Program-made: the position numbers and the translations under genes
Part shown: piece after piece, positions 22,895-34,594 of the stretch
How the letters are laid out: each line of letters begins with the position of its first letter
Position numbering within the stretch: the stretch's first letter is position 1
The notes under the pieces: model-generated
What the model was told of the DNA's origin: nothing
The model's database searches: none
The model's input: only the letters and a program-made list of their open reading frames with translations
DNA from: Stomorhina lunata
Taxonomy: Eukaryota; Arthropoda; Insecta; Diptera; Rhiniidae
Assembly (NCBI GenBank): GCA_933228675.1
Contig: OW121742.1
Span: 33,770,718 to 33,834,717 of the forward strand
DNA length: 64,000 nt
Direction of reading: 5' to 3'

Positions 22895-24330
22895 AATTTT
22901 TGCAATATAGTAAGATTTATAAAGAGTCAATTTTGGAAAAATTTCTTATAAACAGTCAATTTTGGAAAAATTTCCTATAAATAGTCAATTTTGGAAAAAT
23001 TTCCTATAAATTGACAATTTTCGAAATATTTAGTATAAATAGTCAATTTTTGAAAAATTTTCTATTAATATCAAATTTTCGAAAAATTTCTTATAAATAG
23101 CCAATTTTCGAAAAATTTCGTATAAATAGTCAATTTTGGAAAAATTTCTTATGAATAATAAATTTTCGAAAAATTTTCTATAAATAGTCAAAAAGCTCTA
23201 AAAAATTTTAAATTTTCAAGAAATTCCTAAAAATAGTCAATTTTCGAAAAATTTCCTAAAATAGTAAATTTTCTAAAAAGTCAGTTTTCGAAAATTTTTC
23301 TATAAATAGTCAATTTTCGAAAAAATTTAATATAAATAGTAAATTTTTGAAAAATTTCTTCTAAATAGTAAATTTTCCAAGAATTTCTTATAAAAATAGT
23401 CAATTTTTCCAAAATTTCCTAAAAAAAATAAATTTTTCAAAAATTTCCTATAAAAATAGTCAATTTTCGAAAAATTTCCTATAAATAGTTAATTTTCGAA
23501 AAATTTCCTATAAAAACTAAATTTTTAAAAAATTTCCTATAATTTGCCAATTTTCGAAAAATTTCCTATAAATAGTTAATTTTCGAAAAATTTACTATAA
23601 AAAGTCAGTTTTCGAAAAATTTCCAATAAAAAGGAAATTTTCGAAAAATTTCCCATAAATAGTCAATTTTCGAAAAATTTCCTATAAATAGTAAATTTTC
23701 GAAATATTTCCTATAAATAGTCAATTTTCGCAAAATTTCTTTTAAAAGGTAAATTTTTGAAAAACTTCCTATAGTCAATTTTCGAAAAATTTCATATAAA
23801 TAGTCAATTTTCGAAAAATTTCATATATATAGTCAATTTTCGAAAAATTTCCTATAAATAGTCAATTTTCGAAAAATTTCCTATAATTAGCCAATTTTCG
23901 AAAAATTTCCTATAAATAGTCATTTTTCGAAAAATTTCCTATAAATGGTCAATTTTCGAAAAATTTCCTATAAATACTCGTAGTCAATTTTCGAAAAATT
24001 TCCTATAAATAGTAAATTTTCGAAAACTTTCCTATAAATAGTAAATTTTCGAAAAATTTCCTATAAACAGTCAATTTTCGAAAAATTTCCTATAAATAGT
24101 CAATTTTCGAAAAATTTCCTATAAATAGTTAATTTTCGGAAAATTTCCTATAAATAGTAAATTTTCGAAAATTTTCCTATAAATAATCAATTTTCGAAAA
24201 ATTTCCTATAAATAATCAATTTTCGAAAAATTTTCTATAAATAGTCAATTTTCGAAAATTTTCCTATAAATAGTCAATTTTCGAAAATTTTCCTATAAAT
24301 ACTCGTGTCAATTTTCGAAAAATTTCCTAC
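22895..24330 (+). repeat. 29-bp satellite, TCAATTTTCGAAAAATTTCC subtype
   Basis: About 49 copies of a 29-bp unit containing GTCAATTTTCGAAAAATTTC and CTATAAATA, becoming more regular from 23,770. The same subtype occurs reverse-complemented at 39,760-40,985 in an axo intron and in a short patch near 43,545-43,620. Its TTTTCGAAAA core is self-complementary. Confidence 0.95.
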
Positions 24331-24407
24331 AAAAATTAACAACAATAAACGCACAAACAAACACACATTTCATGAGCACGTGTGTGTACCTTACCTTTCC
24401 CTCATTG

Positions 24408-24535
24408 AATAATCTCCTTTAGTTGTTTCTTAATTAGAGTAATTTTTTAATTAGTAGTAATTTTTATGGGACTTATCGAAAATACCATTCGGCGAAAGAA
24501 AACATCTTTATATTATTACTTAAGTCTTTGGTTTG
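24408..24535. repeat. Dispersed 130-bp repeat, copy 2
   Basis: Diverged match to 12,885-13,012 in the same orientation, including CACGTGTGTGTACC, AATCTCCTTTAGTTGTTTC and TTTATGGGACTT. It lies immediately 3' of the fibrinogen-domain gene. Confidence 0.5.
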
Positions 24536-24538
24536 AGT

Positions 24539-24544
24539 TTTATT
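24539..24544 (-). terminator. Polyadenylation signal AATAAA
   Basis: On the minus strand AATAAA lies 53 nt after the stop codon of the fibrinogen-domain gene. It is the first such hexamer past the stop. Confidence 0.5.
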
Positions 24545-24596
24545 TAACTGAAAGTTAATTTTTTGACATATCTTCATATCGTATTTATAAAATCAG

Positions 24597-24723
24597 TTAT
24601 TTTGGTCTTATTAACATTTCAGCATATTTTAATGAATTATTAAAACCATGAAAATAATACCATTGTATACCTCCATTCTCTGGTTTTACGATTGGATCAC
24701 TTGAGTAAAGTCCTGTTAGCAAA
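24597..24723 (-). pseudogene. Fibrinogen-domain gene, exon 5 (C terminus)
   Basis: Joined to exon 4 across a 66-bp GT..AG intron, it reads LLTGLYSSD, then WYYFHGFNNSLKYAEMLIRPK and stop. This is the expected end of a fibrinogen-related domain: 'NG.Y' loop, tryptophan-containing strand, and a final MLIRPK-like strand. The frame is intact here, so the C terminus has not decayed. Confidence 0.75.
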
Positions 24724-24789
24724 CTATTCAAATATAAAAATGGGAAAATATTATTAATAATATAAATAATTTAATAACACTTATGTTAC

Positions 24790-25239
24790 ACAGAGTAGCA
24801 ACTGTAAAACCACCATCCAGCTTTAAAACTTCTTGTACAAGCATCATTGCCATTATCATATGTTGAAAATGAAGAATTTAAATGAAGACGAAAAGAATTT
24901 CCGGCATCTCCATTATATTCACCCAGTTTTTCAATTTTATATTTTTTCTCTTCACTAGCAATCAGAAATTCATCGTATCTGGCGTAACGTGTTTTATTAT
25001 CGAAATCCTGTAAAATAAACAATTACTCTTGAGGGCCAGCGTATGTTGTCATGGTATATAACTTCTGTAGACCAATGAAGAACTCTCCATCCGAATTGCC
25101 GAAACCATTTTTATAATCGTTCCAACTGCGATTGAAATTCTCTGAACCATCTTGTCTCCTAAGAATTGTTTGCCAGTTACGACTATGTTTCAGTGATTTC
25201 ACATTGAATTCTTTTAAATTTTCTATCTTTTGAAGTGTT
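24790..25239 (-). pseudogene. Fibrinogen-domain gene, exon 4 (domain body, premature stop)
   Basis: Encodes most of a fibrinogen-related (ficolin-like) domain: NWQTILRRQDGSENFNRSW, YKNGFGNSDGEFFIGLQKLY, RYARYDEFLI, FSTYDNGNDAC and WWFYSCYS with its paired cysteines. Two features are odd. A TAA at 25,025-25,023 interrupts the domain in frame, just before LFILQDF. A TGA at 25,244-25,242 would also interrupt it if the AG at 25,264-25,265 were the acceptor, but using the AG at 25,240-25,241 removes that TGA and keeps frame with exon 3. Only the TAA is therefore unavoidable. A GT..AG pair spanning the TAA encloses just 19 bases, too short for an intron. Calcium-site and ligand residues cannot be judged by eye. 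Confidence 0.78.
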
Positions 25240-25320
25240 CTTCAAAGCAATTGTAACGTAAAACTGAAAAAGAAATAAACATTCGCGTATTACCTTGCTA
25301 TGAATTAGGAGGAGATTTAC

Positions 25321-25407
25321 CTTTCTGATAGTTTTTCCAGTTTTGTATCTTGCTGCTGTTTTAGTTCAGTTAATTCCAGCTTTAAATTTTCCATATATTT
25401 ATTGTGT
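25321..25407 (-). pseudogene. Fibrinogen-domain gene, exon 3 (coiled coil)
   Basis: Reads HNKYMENLKLELTELKQQ followed by QDTKLEKLSE, a heptad-like charged helix typical of the oligomerisation stalk before a fibrinogen domain. The acceptor is TTTTTAG at 25,408-25,414 and the donor is AG-GTAAAT. The phase matches exon 2, where split codon GG-A makes Gly. Confidence 0.72.
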
Positions 25408-25414
25408 CTAAAAA

Positions 25415-28400
25415 TTAAAAGAATTTTATATTTTTGTAATTTAAAAAAAAAAACTATTGAGAATATTTCTTAATATAACCTAACTTTAAATTACGAATAG
25501 ATTTACATTTTTGATAGATTTTTTTAATAAAAAAATATTATCTATAAGAAAATTTTTTTATATTAAAAAAAAGTTTCATATCGAAAAATGTTTGTACTGA
25601 AAAATTTTCTATAAGAAATGCTTCTAATACAGAAAATTTTTTTATGTGAAATTTTTTTTGAACGAAACGCGTCGAAGAAAGGTTTACCCACCAGAATTTT
25701 TTGGTTTTATCATAAAACTATTTAATATAATAATAAATAATTGCAATAAATTGGGATCTTAGTGCAATACACTATAGTAAAACTTTTTAATTAAATGTTT
25801 GATGTCCCAAAATTTTTGATAAACCATTTTAAAAAATTGTTATGCCGAAAAATTTTCTATAAAAAAATTTTTATCGAAAATAAGAAAAATTAAAAAAAAA
25901 ATTTTATCAAAAATTTTTAAATCAAAAAAATTTTATAAACTTTCTTAGCAAAAGTTTTTAAAGAAAGATTTTTGATAAGAAAATTTTTCATACCTAAAAA
26001 TTTTGAAGAATTTTCTTTAAGAAAAAAAATATATATCGAAAAATTTTCGTAAAAAATTTACACCGAAAAAGTTTATTTTTCAAAAATTTTCATATTAAAA
26101 GCTTTTGTTAAAGAAAAAATTAATGTATCAAATAATTTTCTATAGGAAAATTGTTACTCCCTAAAATTTTCTTTAAAAAAAATTTATACCAAAAATTTTC
26201 TTCTACGAAAAAGTTTTAAGGAACAATTTTTTATCAGAAGAGTTTTTAAAGAAAGATTTTTTAGATGAATTTTTTTCATACCAAAAGGTTTTTTACAGAA
26301 AACATTTATTTAGGACAATTTTTTATAATGAAGAATATTTTATAAGAAAAATAAATATAGATCGAAAAATTTGTATAACAAAAAATTTTTTTTTAAAAAA
26401 TTTGTATACCTAAAAATTTTACTTTACAAAAATTTTTATAGCGAATAATTTTCTTTAGCAAAAATTAATAGAAAAAAAATTAATAGAGAAAAAATTTTGT
26501 ATAAGAAAATTTCTTATACCAAAAATTTTTCTTTAAGAAAAATGTTTATATCAAAAAAAATTTTTATACCGAAAAGAAAAATTTTTGATACGAAAAACTT
26601 CTATAGCAAATAATTATTTTAAAAAAAGTTTATTTAAGAAAATATAATAAAACAAAATTTTAGAAAAATATTAACATCGAAAAATTTTTTATATCTTTAG
26701 AAAAATTTTTATACCAAAATATTTTCTTTAAGAAAATTTTTATACCGAAAATTTTTTTAAGAAAAATTTTTATGCCGAAAATTTTCTTTAAGAAAAATTT
26801 TTATACCGAAAAATTTTCTTTAAGAAAAATTTTTATACCGAAAAATTTTTATAACGAAAAATTTTCTTTAAGAAAAATTTTTATACCGAAAAATTTTCTT
26901 TAAGAAAAATTTTTATACCGGAAAATTTTCTTTAAGAACAATTTTTATACCCAAAAAATTTCTTTAAGAAAAATTTTTATATAGAAAATTTTTTTATAAA
27001 AAAATTTCTATAGGAAAATTTTTTATTATAAAACTTTTTGTATAAGAAAAATGTTTATACCGAAAATTTTTTTTAAGAAAAATTTTTATACCGAAAAACT
27101 TTCTTGAAGAAAAATTTTTATACCGAAAAATTTTCTTTAAGAAAAATTTTTATACCGAAAAATTTTTATACCGAAAAATTTTTGTACCGAAAAATTTTTA
27201 TACCGAAAAGTTTCTTTAAGAAAAATTGTTATACCGAAAAATTTTCTTTAAGAAAATTTTTTATAACGAAAAATTTTCTTTAAGAAAAACTTTTGTACCG
27301 AAAAATTTTCTTTAAGAAAAATTTTTAAACCCAAAAAATTTCTTTAAGAAAAGTTTATATACCGAAAAATGTTCTTTAAGAAAAATTTTTATACCGAAAA
27401 ATTTTCTTTAAGAAAAATTCTTATACCGAAAAAATTTCTTTAAGAAAAATTTTTATACCGAAAAATTATCTTTAAGAAAAATTTTTATTCCGAAAAATTT
27501 TCTTTAAGAAAAATTTTTATACCGAAAAATTTTCTTTAAGAAAAATTTTTATACCGAAAAATGTTCTTTAAGAAAAATTTTTATACCGAAAAATTTTCTT
27601 TAAGAAAAGTTTTTATACCGAACATTTTTTTTTTTTAATTTTTATATTGAAAAATTTTCTTTAAGGAAAATTTTTATACCAAAAAATTTTCTTTAAGAAA
27701 AATTTTTTATAAAAAAATTTCTATAGGAAAATTTTTTATTCCAAAAAATTTTCTTTAAGAAAAATTTTAATACCGGAAAATTTTCTTTAAGAACAATTTT
27801 TATGTCGAAAAATTTTCGTTAATAAGAATTTCTATACCGAAAAAATTTTTTTAAAGAAAATTTTTATACCGAAAAATTTTCTTTTAAGAAAAAATTTTAT
27901 ACCGAAATTTTTTTTAAGAAATATTTTTCAAACAGAAAAATTTATAATTTCCATTAAGAAAAATTTCTAAAAACGAAAATTTTTTATATGAAACATTTTT
28001 ATAACAACAAATTTTCTATTTAAAAATATTTTACGCCGAACAGAAAATTTTCTATAAAAAACTTTAATAAAACCAAAAATTGAAAAAAATTATATATCGA
28101 AAAATTTTCTTTAAAAAATTAACACCGAAAAATTATTTATGAAAATTTTTTATAATGAAGAATATTTTATAAGAAAAATAAATATAGATCGAAAAAATTG
28201 TATAACAAAAAATTTTCTTAAAAAAAAAATTTATACCGAAAAATTTTCTTTTACAAAAATTTTTATACCGAATAATTTTCTTTAGCAAACATTTTTTTAG
28301 CGAAAAATTAAAAAAATATATAATAGAGAAAAAATTTTGTATAAGAAAATTTCTTATACCAAAAATTTTTCTTCAAGAAAAATGTTTATATGAAAAAAAA

Positions 28401-29160
28401 TTTTTATACCGAAAAGTTTTGTTGAAGAAGAAAAATTTTTGATACGAAAAACTTCTATAGCAAATAATTTTTTTAAAAAAGTTTATATAAGAAAATTTAA
28501 CAAAACAAAATATTAGAAAAATTTTAATATTGAAAAATTTTTTATATCTTTAGAAAAATTTTTATACCGAAATATTTTCTTTAAGAAAAATTTTTAAACC
28601 GAAAAATTTTCTTTAAGAAAAATTTTTATACCGAAAAATTTTCTTTAAGGAACATTTTTATACCGAAAAATTTTCTTTAAGAAACATTTTTATATCGAAA
28701 ACCTTTCTTTAATAAAAATATTTATACCAACAAAAATTTTTTTAAGGAACATTTTTATACCAAAAAATTTTCTTTTAAGAAAAAATTTTATACCGAAAAT
28801 TTTTTTTAAGAAATATTTTTCAAACAGAAAAATTTATAATTTCCATTAAGAAAAATTTCTAAAAACGAAAATTTTTTATATGAAACATTTTTATAACAAC
28901 AAATTTTCTATTTAAAAATATTTTACGCCGAAAAGAAAATTTTCTATAAAAAACTTTTATAAAACCAAAAATTGTTTATAAAAATAAAAAATTATTCCAA
29001 AAAATTCTCATTATAAAAAATTTTTCTACAGAAAAATGTTCTATAAGAAAAATTCTTTAATGAAAAATTGTTTATACAAAAAATTTTTATAACAAAAAAT
29101 TTTGTATAAAAAACATTTTTTACCAAAAAATTTGTTATAAGATTTTTTTTTCTTTAAATT
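25415..29160. repeat. Satellite-filled intron 2 of the fibrinogen-domain gene
   Basis: Intron 2 (25,408-29,204) is almost entirely A+T satellite. A 32-bp unit, TTCTTTAAGAAAAATTTTTA plus TACCGAAAAATT, is regular at about 26,720-27,900 and again at 28,550-28,700. The diverged flanks include a duplicated segment: about 26,290-26,700 resembles 28,140-28,560, and about 27,870-28,080 resembles 28,760-28,980. It therefore appears to have grown by segmental as well as unit-level duplication. Confidence 0.92.
25660..25800. repeat. Dispersed island, diverged copy 3
   Basis: Matches 1,680-1,825 from GAAACGCGTCGAAGAAAGG through GGGATCTTAGTGCAATACAC with about 10-15 percent change by eye. The inverted-repeat arms are disrupted in this copy. 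It again lies inside A+T satellite. Confidence 0.65.
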
Positions 29161-29204
29161 AAAAAAAAATTTTATACGTATATAAAATATAATTCGAACT
29201 ATAC

Positions 29205-29314
29205 CCTTTATTTAATTCCTTTAATTGCTCGTCATATTTTTTCATATTTTTGATAATCCAATTAATCTTCTCAAATAAGGCTATTGTCACTATAGAATTA
29301 TCTTCAACATTATT
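29205..29314 (-). pseudogene. Fibrinogen-domain gene, exon 2
   Basis: Reads NNVEDNSIVTIALFEKINW followed by IIKNMKKYDEQLKELNK. It is helical and charged and continues the stalk. The acceptor is a T-rich tract plus CCAG and the donor is GG-GTATAG. It is in frame with exons 1 and 3. Confidence 0.7.
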
Positions 29315-29386
29315 CTGGAAAAAAATAAACATATCAAAAATATTTTAGTTGGTTTTTTTTTTGCAAGAAATTTAATTGCATTTTAC

Positions 29387-29473
29387 CTCTAGATCTTCAA
29401 CTAAAGTCGATTCCTCATGACTAAATTGTAGGAAATACAAGAAAATTAACAAAAGTTTTATTAAGTTACCCAT
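29387..29473 (-). pseudogene. Fibrinogen-domain gene, exon 1 (signal peptide)
   Basis: ATG at 29,473 opens MGNLIKLLLIFLYFLQFSH followed by EESTLVEDLE: one basic residue, a hydrophobic core of about 14 residues and a polar exit, which is a classical signal peptide. The donor is GAG-GTAAAA, and a 72-bp intron follows. The assembled five-exon protein would be about 285 residues, normal for a secreted insect fibrinogen-related protein (signal, short coiled coil, C-terminal fibrinogen domain). These proteins commonly act as lectin-like recognition factors, but the ligand is unknown here. No specific orthologue is claimed. The single internal stop may mean a young pseudogene, a segregating null allele or an assembly error. 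Confidence 0.72.
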
Positions 29474-29552
29474 AAGGATCAGTAATTTATAATTGGCGAA
29501 ATATTTCACTTCAATTGTTTAAATCAAACTAAACTAAACGCTTTAAAAAGTG

Positions 29553-29558
29553 ATTTAT
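29553..29558 (-). promoter_or_regulatory. Possible TATA box of the fibrinogen-domain gene
   Basis: TATAAA on the minus strand, 80 bases upstream of the ATG at 29,473. In such A+T-rich sequence the match alone is weak evidence; only its distance from the start codon is supportive. Confidence 0.25.
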
Positions 29559-29559
29559 A

Positions 29560-30230
29560 TTTCAATTTATTTTGAAATTAAAGCGATTACTGGATACATA
29601 AGTTATGACAAATCAATGGGAATGAAACTTTATTGCTTTATCATAAACTTGGATACTTTTGCTATTTAATTTGTATACCCCCCACCTATAGCTGATAGGG
29701 TATTTTAAGTTTGCCAATAAATTTGCAATGTTCAATATATTTATTTCAAATATCGGTCCAAACCTTATGTATCTATGAGCAGTTAAACCCCCTTGCTTAT
29801 AATATCGACTCTGAATATAATTATATCAGCAAATCATTATCTCATATCATTTCCGTAGGACTCACCTAAATCAGTTTTAAGCAAAACATAACTAGATATA
29901 AATTCTTTCAATTCTGTTGCTTGATTTTGATGCCAAGGGTGAAGGGTATACAATGTTCGTCATAGCCAACTAACATATTTTCTACGAAACTTAAATATTT
30001 TTTTCTTTATACGAGAAAAAAATACAATCGCAAAAACATTTCAGATTAAAGACAAATTGCAATATTATACTATAAAAAGTAAGAATTGGATAGAAACAAA
30101 AATTACATTTTAATATAAAACCCACATTAAAAATGCTAATCTCATTCCGCCGGTTTAAAAAAATCAAAATTTTTATACCATTTATGTATATGTTGCTCAA
30201 TTTTATCAATAAAAAATTATGGATTGAAAA
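29560..30230. other. Gene-free flank
   Basis: Unique A+T-rich sequence upstream of the fibrinogen-domain gene. A fragment near 29,680-29,950 (ACCCCCCACCTATAGCTGATAG to GGTGAAGGGTATACAA) resembles the ends of the dispersed elements seen at 56.6 and 59.1 kb, so an old element remnant is likely. No coding exon. Confidence 0.45.
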
Positions 30231-30234
30231 TTCT

Positions 30235-33010
30235 TTAACGAAAATTTTCTATAGAATTTATTTATATAGAAAAATTTCATATCGAAAATTTTTATAAAAA
30301 ATTTAATATACAAATTTTTCTATCGAAAATTTTCTATAGAAAAATTTTATATTGAACATTTTTCTATAGAAAGTTTTCGACATAAAATTTTTCTATAGAA
30401 AATGTTCGATGTTCAAATTTTTTATATAAAAGAATATATTTATATAGAAAAATTTCATATCGAAAATTTTTATAGAAAATTTAATATCAAAAATTTTCTA
30501 TCGAAAATTCTCTACAGAAAAAATTTATATTGAAATTTTTTCTATAGAAAGTTTTCGACATAAAATTTTTCTATAGAAAATGTTCGATGTTCAAATCTTT
30601 GATATAAAAGTTTCTTTTACCAATTTTTTTTACAGAAAATTATTTATATAAAATGATTTCATTGAAAATTTTCGATATGAAATTTTTCTAGAAATTTTTT
30701 ACCAAAAATTTTGTTAAGAAAATTTTATATCGAACATTTTTTATAAAAAAAATGTATATCGAAAATTTTTTATAAAAAAAAATTTATATGAATAATTTTT
30801 TATAGCAAAAATTATATCGAAAATTGTCTCTAGAAAAATTTTATATCGAACATTTTCTATAGAAAAACTTTATTTTGAAACATTTTATAACGAAAATTTT
30901 CTGTAGGATAATTTTATATCGAAAATTTTCTGTAGTATAAATTTATATCGAAAATATTCAGTAGAATAATTTTTTATCAAAAATTTTCTATAGAAACATT
31001 TTTTATTAAAAATTTTCTATAGAAAAATTTTATATCGACAATTTTCTATAGAAAGATTTTATATCAAAAATTTTAGATCGAAAATTGTTTGTAGAAAAAT
31101 TTTATACTCTATATTTTTAGTCTCTATAGAAAAATTTAATGTCGAAAATTTTCCATAGAAAAATTTTATATTGAAAATTTTTTATTGCAAAATTTTTTAT
31201 AGAAAAATTTTATATCGAAAATTTCCTAAAGAAAAATTTTATTCGAAAATTTTCTATAGAAAAATTTTATATAGAAAATTTTCTAAAGAAAAATTTTATA
31301 TCGAAAATTTTCTATTGCAAAATTTTATTTCAAAAATTTTATATAGAAAAATTTTATATGGAAAAATTTTTTAACGAAAATTTTCTATAGAAAAATTTTT
31401 TAATTTTCTATAAAAAAATTTTATATCAAAAATTTTCTACAGAAAAATTATTTATCGAAAATTTTCTATAGAAAAAATATATATCGAAAATTTTCTATAG
31501 AAAAATTTTATATCGAAAATTTTCTATAGAAAAATGTACAGCAAAAACTTTGTATAAAAAAATTGTAATTCGAAAATTTTCTGTAAAAAATTTTGTAACG
31601 AGAATTTTCTAAAGAAAAATTGTTTAACGAAAATTTCCTATAAAAAAATTTTTTAAGAAAAATTTTCAATAGAAAAATTTTTTATTAAAAATTTTCTATA
31701 GAAAAATTTTATAACGGAAACCTCCTATAGAAAAATTTTCTATCAAAAATTTTATAACGAAAATTTTCTATAAAAAAATTTTATATCGAAAATTTTCTAT
31801 AGAAAGGTTTTATATCAAAAATTTTCTATAGAAAAATTTTATATCAAAAATTTTCTATAGAAAAATTTTATATCAAAAATTTTCTATAGAAAAATTTTAT
31901 ATCGAAAATTTTCTATACCAAAATTTTAGATCGAAAACTTTCTATAGAAAAATTTAAGATCGAAAATTTTCTATAGAAAAGCTTTAAATCGAAAATTTTC
32001 ATTAGAAAAATTTTATATTAAAAATTTTTTATAGAAAATTTTATATATTGAAAATTTTCTATAGCAAAATTTTAGATAGAAAATTTTCAATAGAAAAATT
32101 TTATATCAAAATTTTTTTTTAGAAAAATTTTATATCAAAAATTTTCTTTAGAAAAATGTTATATAGAAAATTTTCTATAAAAATATTTATATAGAAAATT
32201 TACTTTAACAAATTTTATATCGAAAAATTTCTCTAGAAACATTTTTTTTAGAAAATTTTTATATCGAAAATTTTCTGCTGAAAAATTTTATATCAAAAAT
32301 TTTCTATAAAAAATTTTATACGTAAATTTTCTATAGAAAACTTTTATATCAAAAATTTTCTATAAAAAAATTTCATATCGCAAATTTTCTATAGAAAAAT
32401 TTTATATCACAAATTTTCTATAGAAAAATTTTATATAAAAAATTTTCTATGGAAAAATTTTATATCGCAAATTATCTAGAGAAAAATTTTATATCGCAAA
32501 TTTTCTATAGAAAATTTTTTATAAAAATATTTATATCGAAAATTTTCTATAAAAAAATTGTATATCGAAAATTTTCTATAGAAAAAATTTTTATGTATAA
32601 TTTTCTATAGAAAAATTTTAAATTAAAAATTTTGTACAAAAAAAGTATATATCGAAAATTTTCTACAGAAAAATTTTTTAACAAAAATTTTCTATAGAAA
32701 AATTTTCAATAGAAATTTTTATTGTTAAAAATTTTCTATAGAAAAACTTTAAAACGAAAATTTTCCCTAGAAAATTTTAGATCAAAAATTTTCTATGGAA
32801 AAATTTTATAAAATTTTATAAAATTTTTATAAAATTTCGTTCTAAATTTTTTTTATAGAAAATTTTCCATAAACAATTTTATACTGAAAATTTTCTATAG
32901 AAAAATTTTATATCGAAAATTTTCTATAGAAAGATTTTATATCGAACATTTTGTATTGAAAACTGTTATATAGAAAATTTTCTCTAAAAATATTTATATA
33001 TAAATTTTAA
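30235..33010. repeat. 29-bp satellite, TTTTCTATAGAAAA subtype
   Basis: About 90 diverged copies of a 29-bp unit containing GAAAATTTTCTATAGAAAAA and TTTTATATC. The core is self-complementary. A short local duplication of about 180 bp sits at the left end (30,245-30,420 resembles 30,425-30,600). Confidence 0.93.
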
Positions 33011-34590
33011 TTTCGAGTAAATTTTTTTAACAAAATTTTGTGAAATGCAGTTTACTTTTGCCTGCTTGTACCCCTTAAAATATTTTAATACCTAAACAAA
33101 TTATTTTTATTTTCCAAAAAATAACCTGAGAAAATGTTAGTATTTTTCCCAAAAAACTCAAATATTTATTAGCAAAAAATAAAAAGAAATTTATATAAAA
33201 TGTCATTATTTGCAACAAAAGGGAAAGCTTTAGAAAAAAAAAATGCAATTCTTATGGCAAATATTTTTATTTTTCCATTTTATTATTTTTTCGTAAAATA
33301 CGAGTATTTGCCCTACATTAACATATAAATTACTTTAGCACTTATTTGCTATTACCATCCTCGTCCTCACTCACACTGGCAACACTTTATTATCAAGTCA
33401 TCTATTATAACAAAATTATCTTTTTCGTATTTTTTCTTCTATTATGTTACTTTTTTTTCATTCTATGTTTTTCGTATTCTTAAATTTTTTATGTTATTTC
33501 TGTTTTGAAGTCTTATACAAATACTTTTCTAACACTTATGCTAAGAATAACAAATTTCAGTTAGTTGAAGTCCTTTTTTGTTTTCCTTTCTCTTGGATTT
33601 TTTTTTTTTTTGCATTTGTTCATTCATTCAGTTTTGCTGACTATAAGATTGTAGTTGTTACTGCTGCTACTGGTGCTACTATAAGTTTTATAACATATTC
33701 GCTGCTAAAGCTTCTTTGTATTTTTCATACAGGAGCATATCTCCCAGCATCATCAGTCAATGTCAAGTCATTTAATGTTAAAAGTTAACGAAAAAATAAA
33801 CGAGCAACTAAACTATTCCATATGACTAGTTATCTCTTAAAACAGTGTGGGAGAAAAGTATGGGTACACCATGAAAACAAGGAAATAACAAGTAATTTCA
33901 TTTGAAATAATTAATTTTAAATGATTTTTTCCTTCTCAAAACAACTAAAATGTTCAATTTCTTAAAACTTTCTGTTCCCAAACTTTCTATTCACACTGTA
34001 AATTTGCAATTATATGTGTTTAAACACATCTCTAACTGCTAGTGTGTGTGTGATTTTCTCTATAAGCTACAAAGTGTTAGCTTTTTTCTCATTTTGGTCC
34101 TGCTGCTTTAAGTTATTATATTTGAGGAGTTTTAGAATATAGCAAATAAAAGTAACAAAGTTTACTATTATTTGCACTTCCGGCGGATATAAATACCGAA
34201 GAATATTCAATGAGTAGCACGAACGAAAAAAAACATTAAAGCTCAGAAATAAAAACTATTAATAAAATACACAGAGAAAATATTTGGAAAACTTTTAAAA
34301 ATTTAGAAACATCAAAAAGCTTTAACTAAAGCAAATATTTATCAAATAAAAATTTGAATTTATGGAATTTTCGTAGAACTTGAATTTATCATACAAAAAT
34401 AATAAGAAGCTTCTCTACATACTTATATCGAAAGCTCTTATTCAAAAAGTTATCTTAAGAAATAATTTATAGTTTTTAATTTTTTAACTTTTTGTACGAA
34501 AGCTACTAAACAATCATTAATCCATAGGGCGTTTCCCTATATTTAAAAGCTTTATATTTATTTAAAGCCTTTTATGGCTTTAAATAAAAT
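33011..34590. other. Gene-free region
   Basis: A+T-rich unique sequence with T-rich tracts (33,420-33,610). A plus-strand frame at 33,444-33,788 is a Phe-rich translation of those tracts with no domain, start context or splice support. No RNA gene seen. Confidence 0.5.
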
Positions 34591-34594
34591 AAAA

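Noticed and set aside
25004..25022. A 19-base GT..AG segment that would remove the premature TAA of the fibrinogen-domain gene
   Set aside because: Far below any workable intron length, and its removal would shift the reading frame of the intact downstream domain.
33444..33788. 114-residue plus-strand frame
   Set aside because: Phe-rich translation of T-rich tracts with no recognisable domain, splice signals or coding-like composition.
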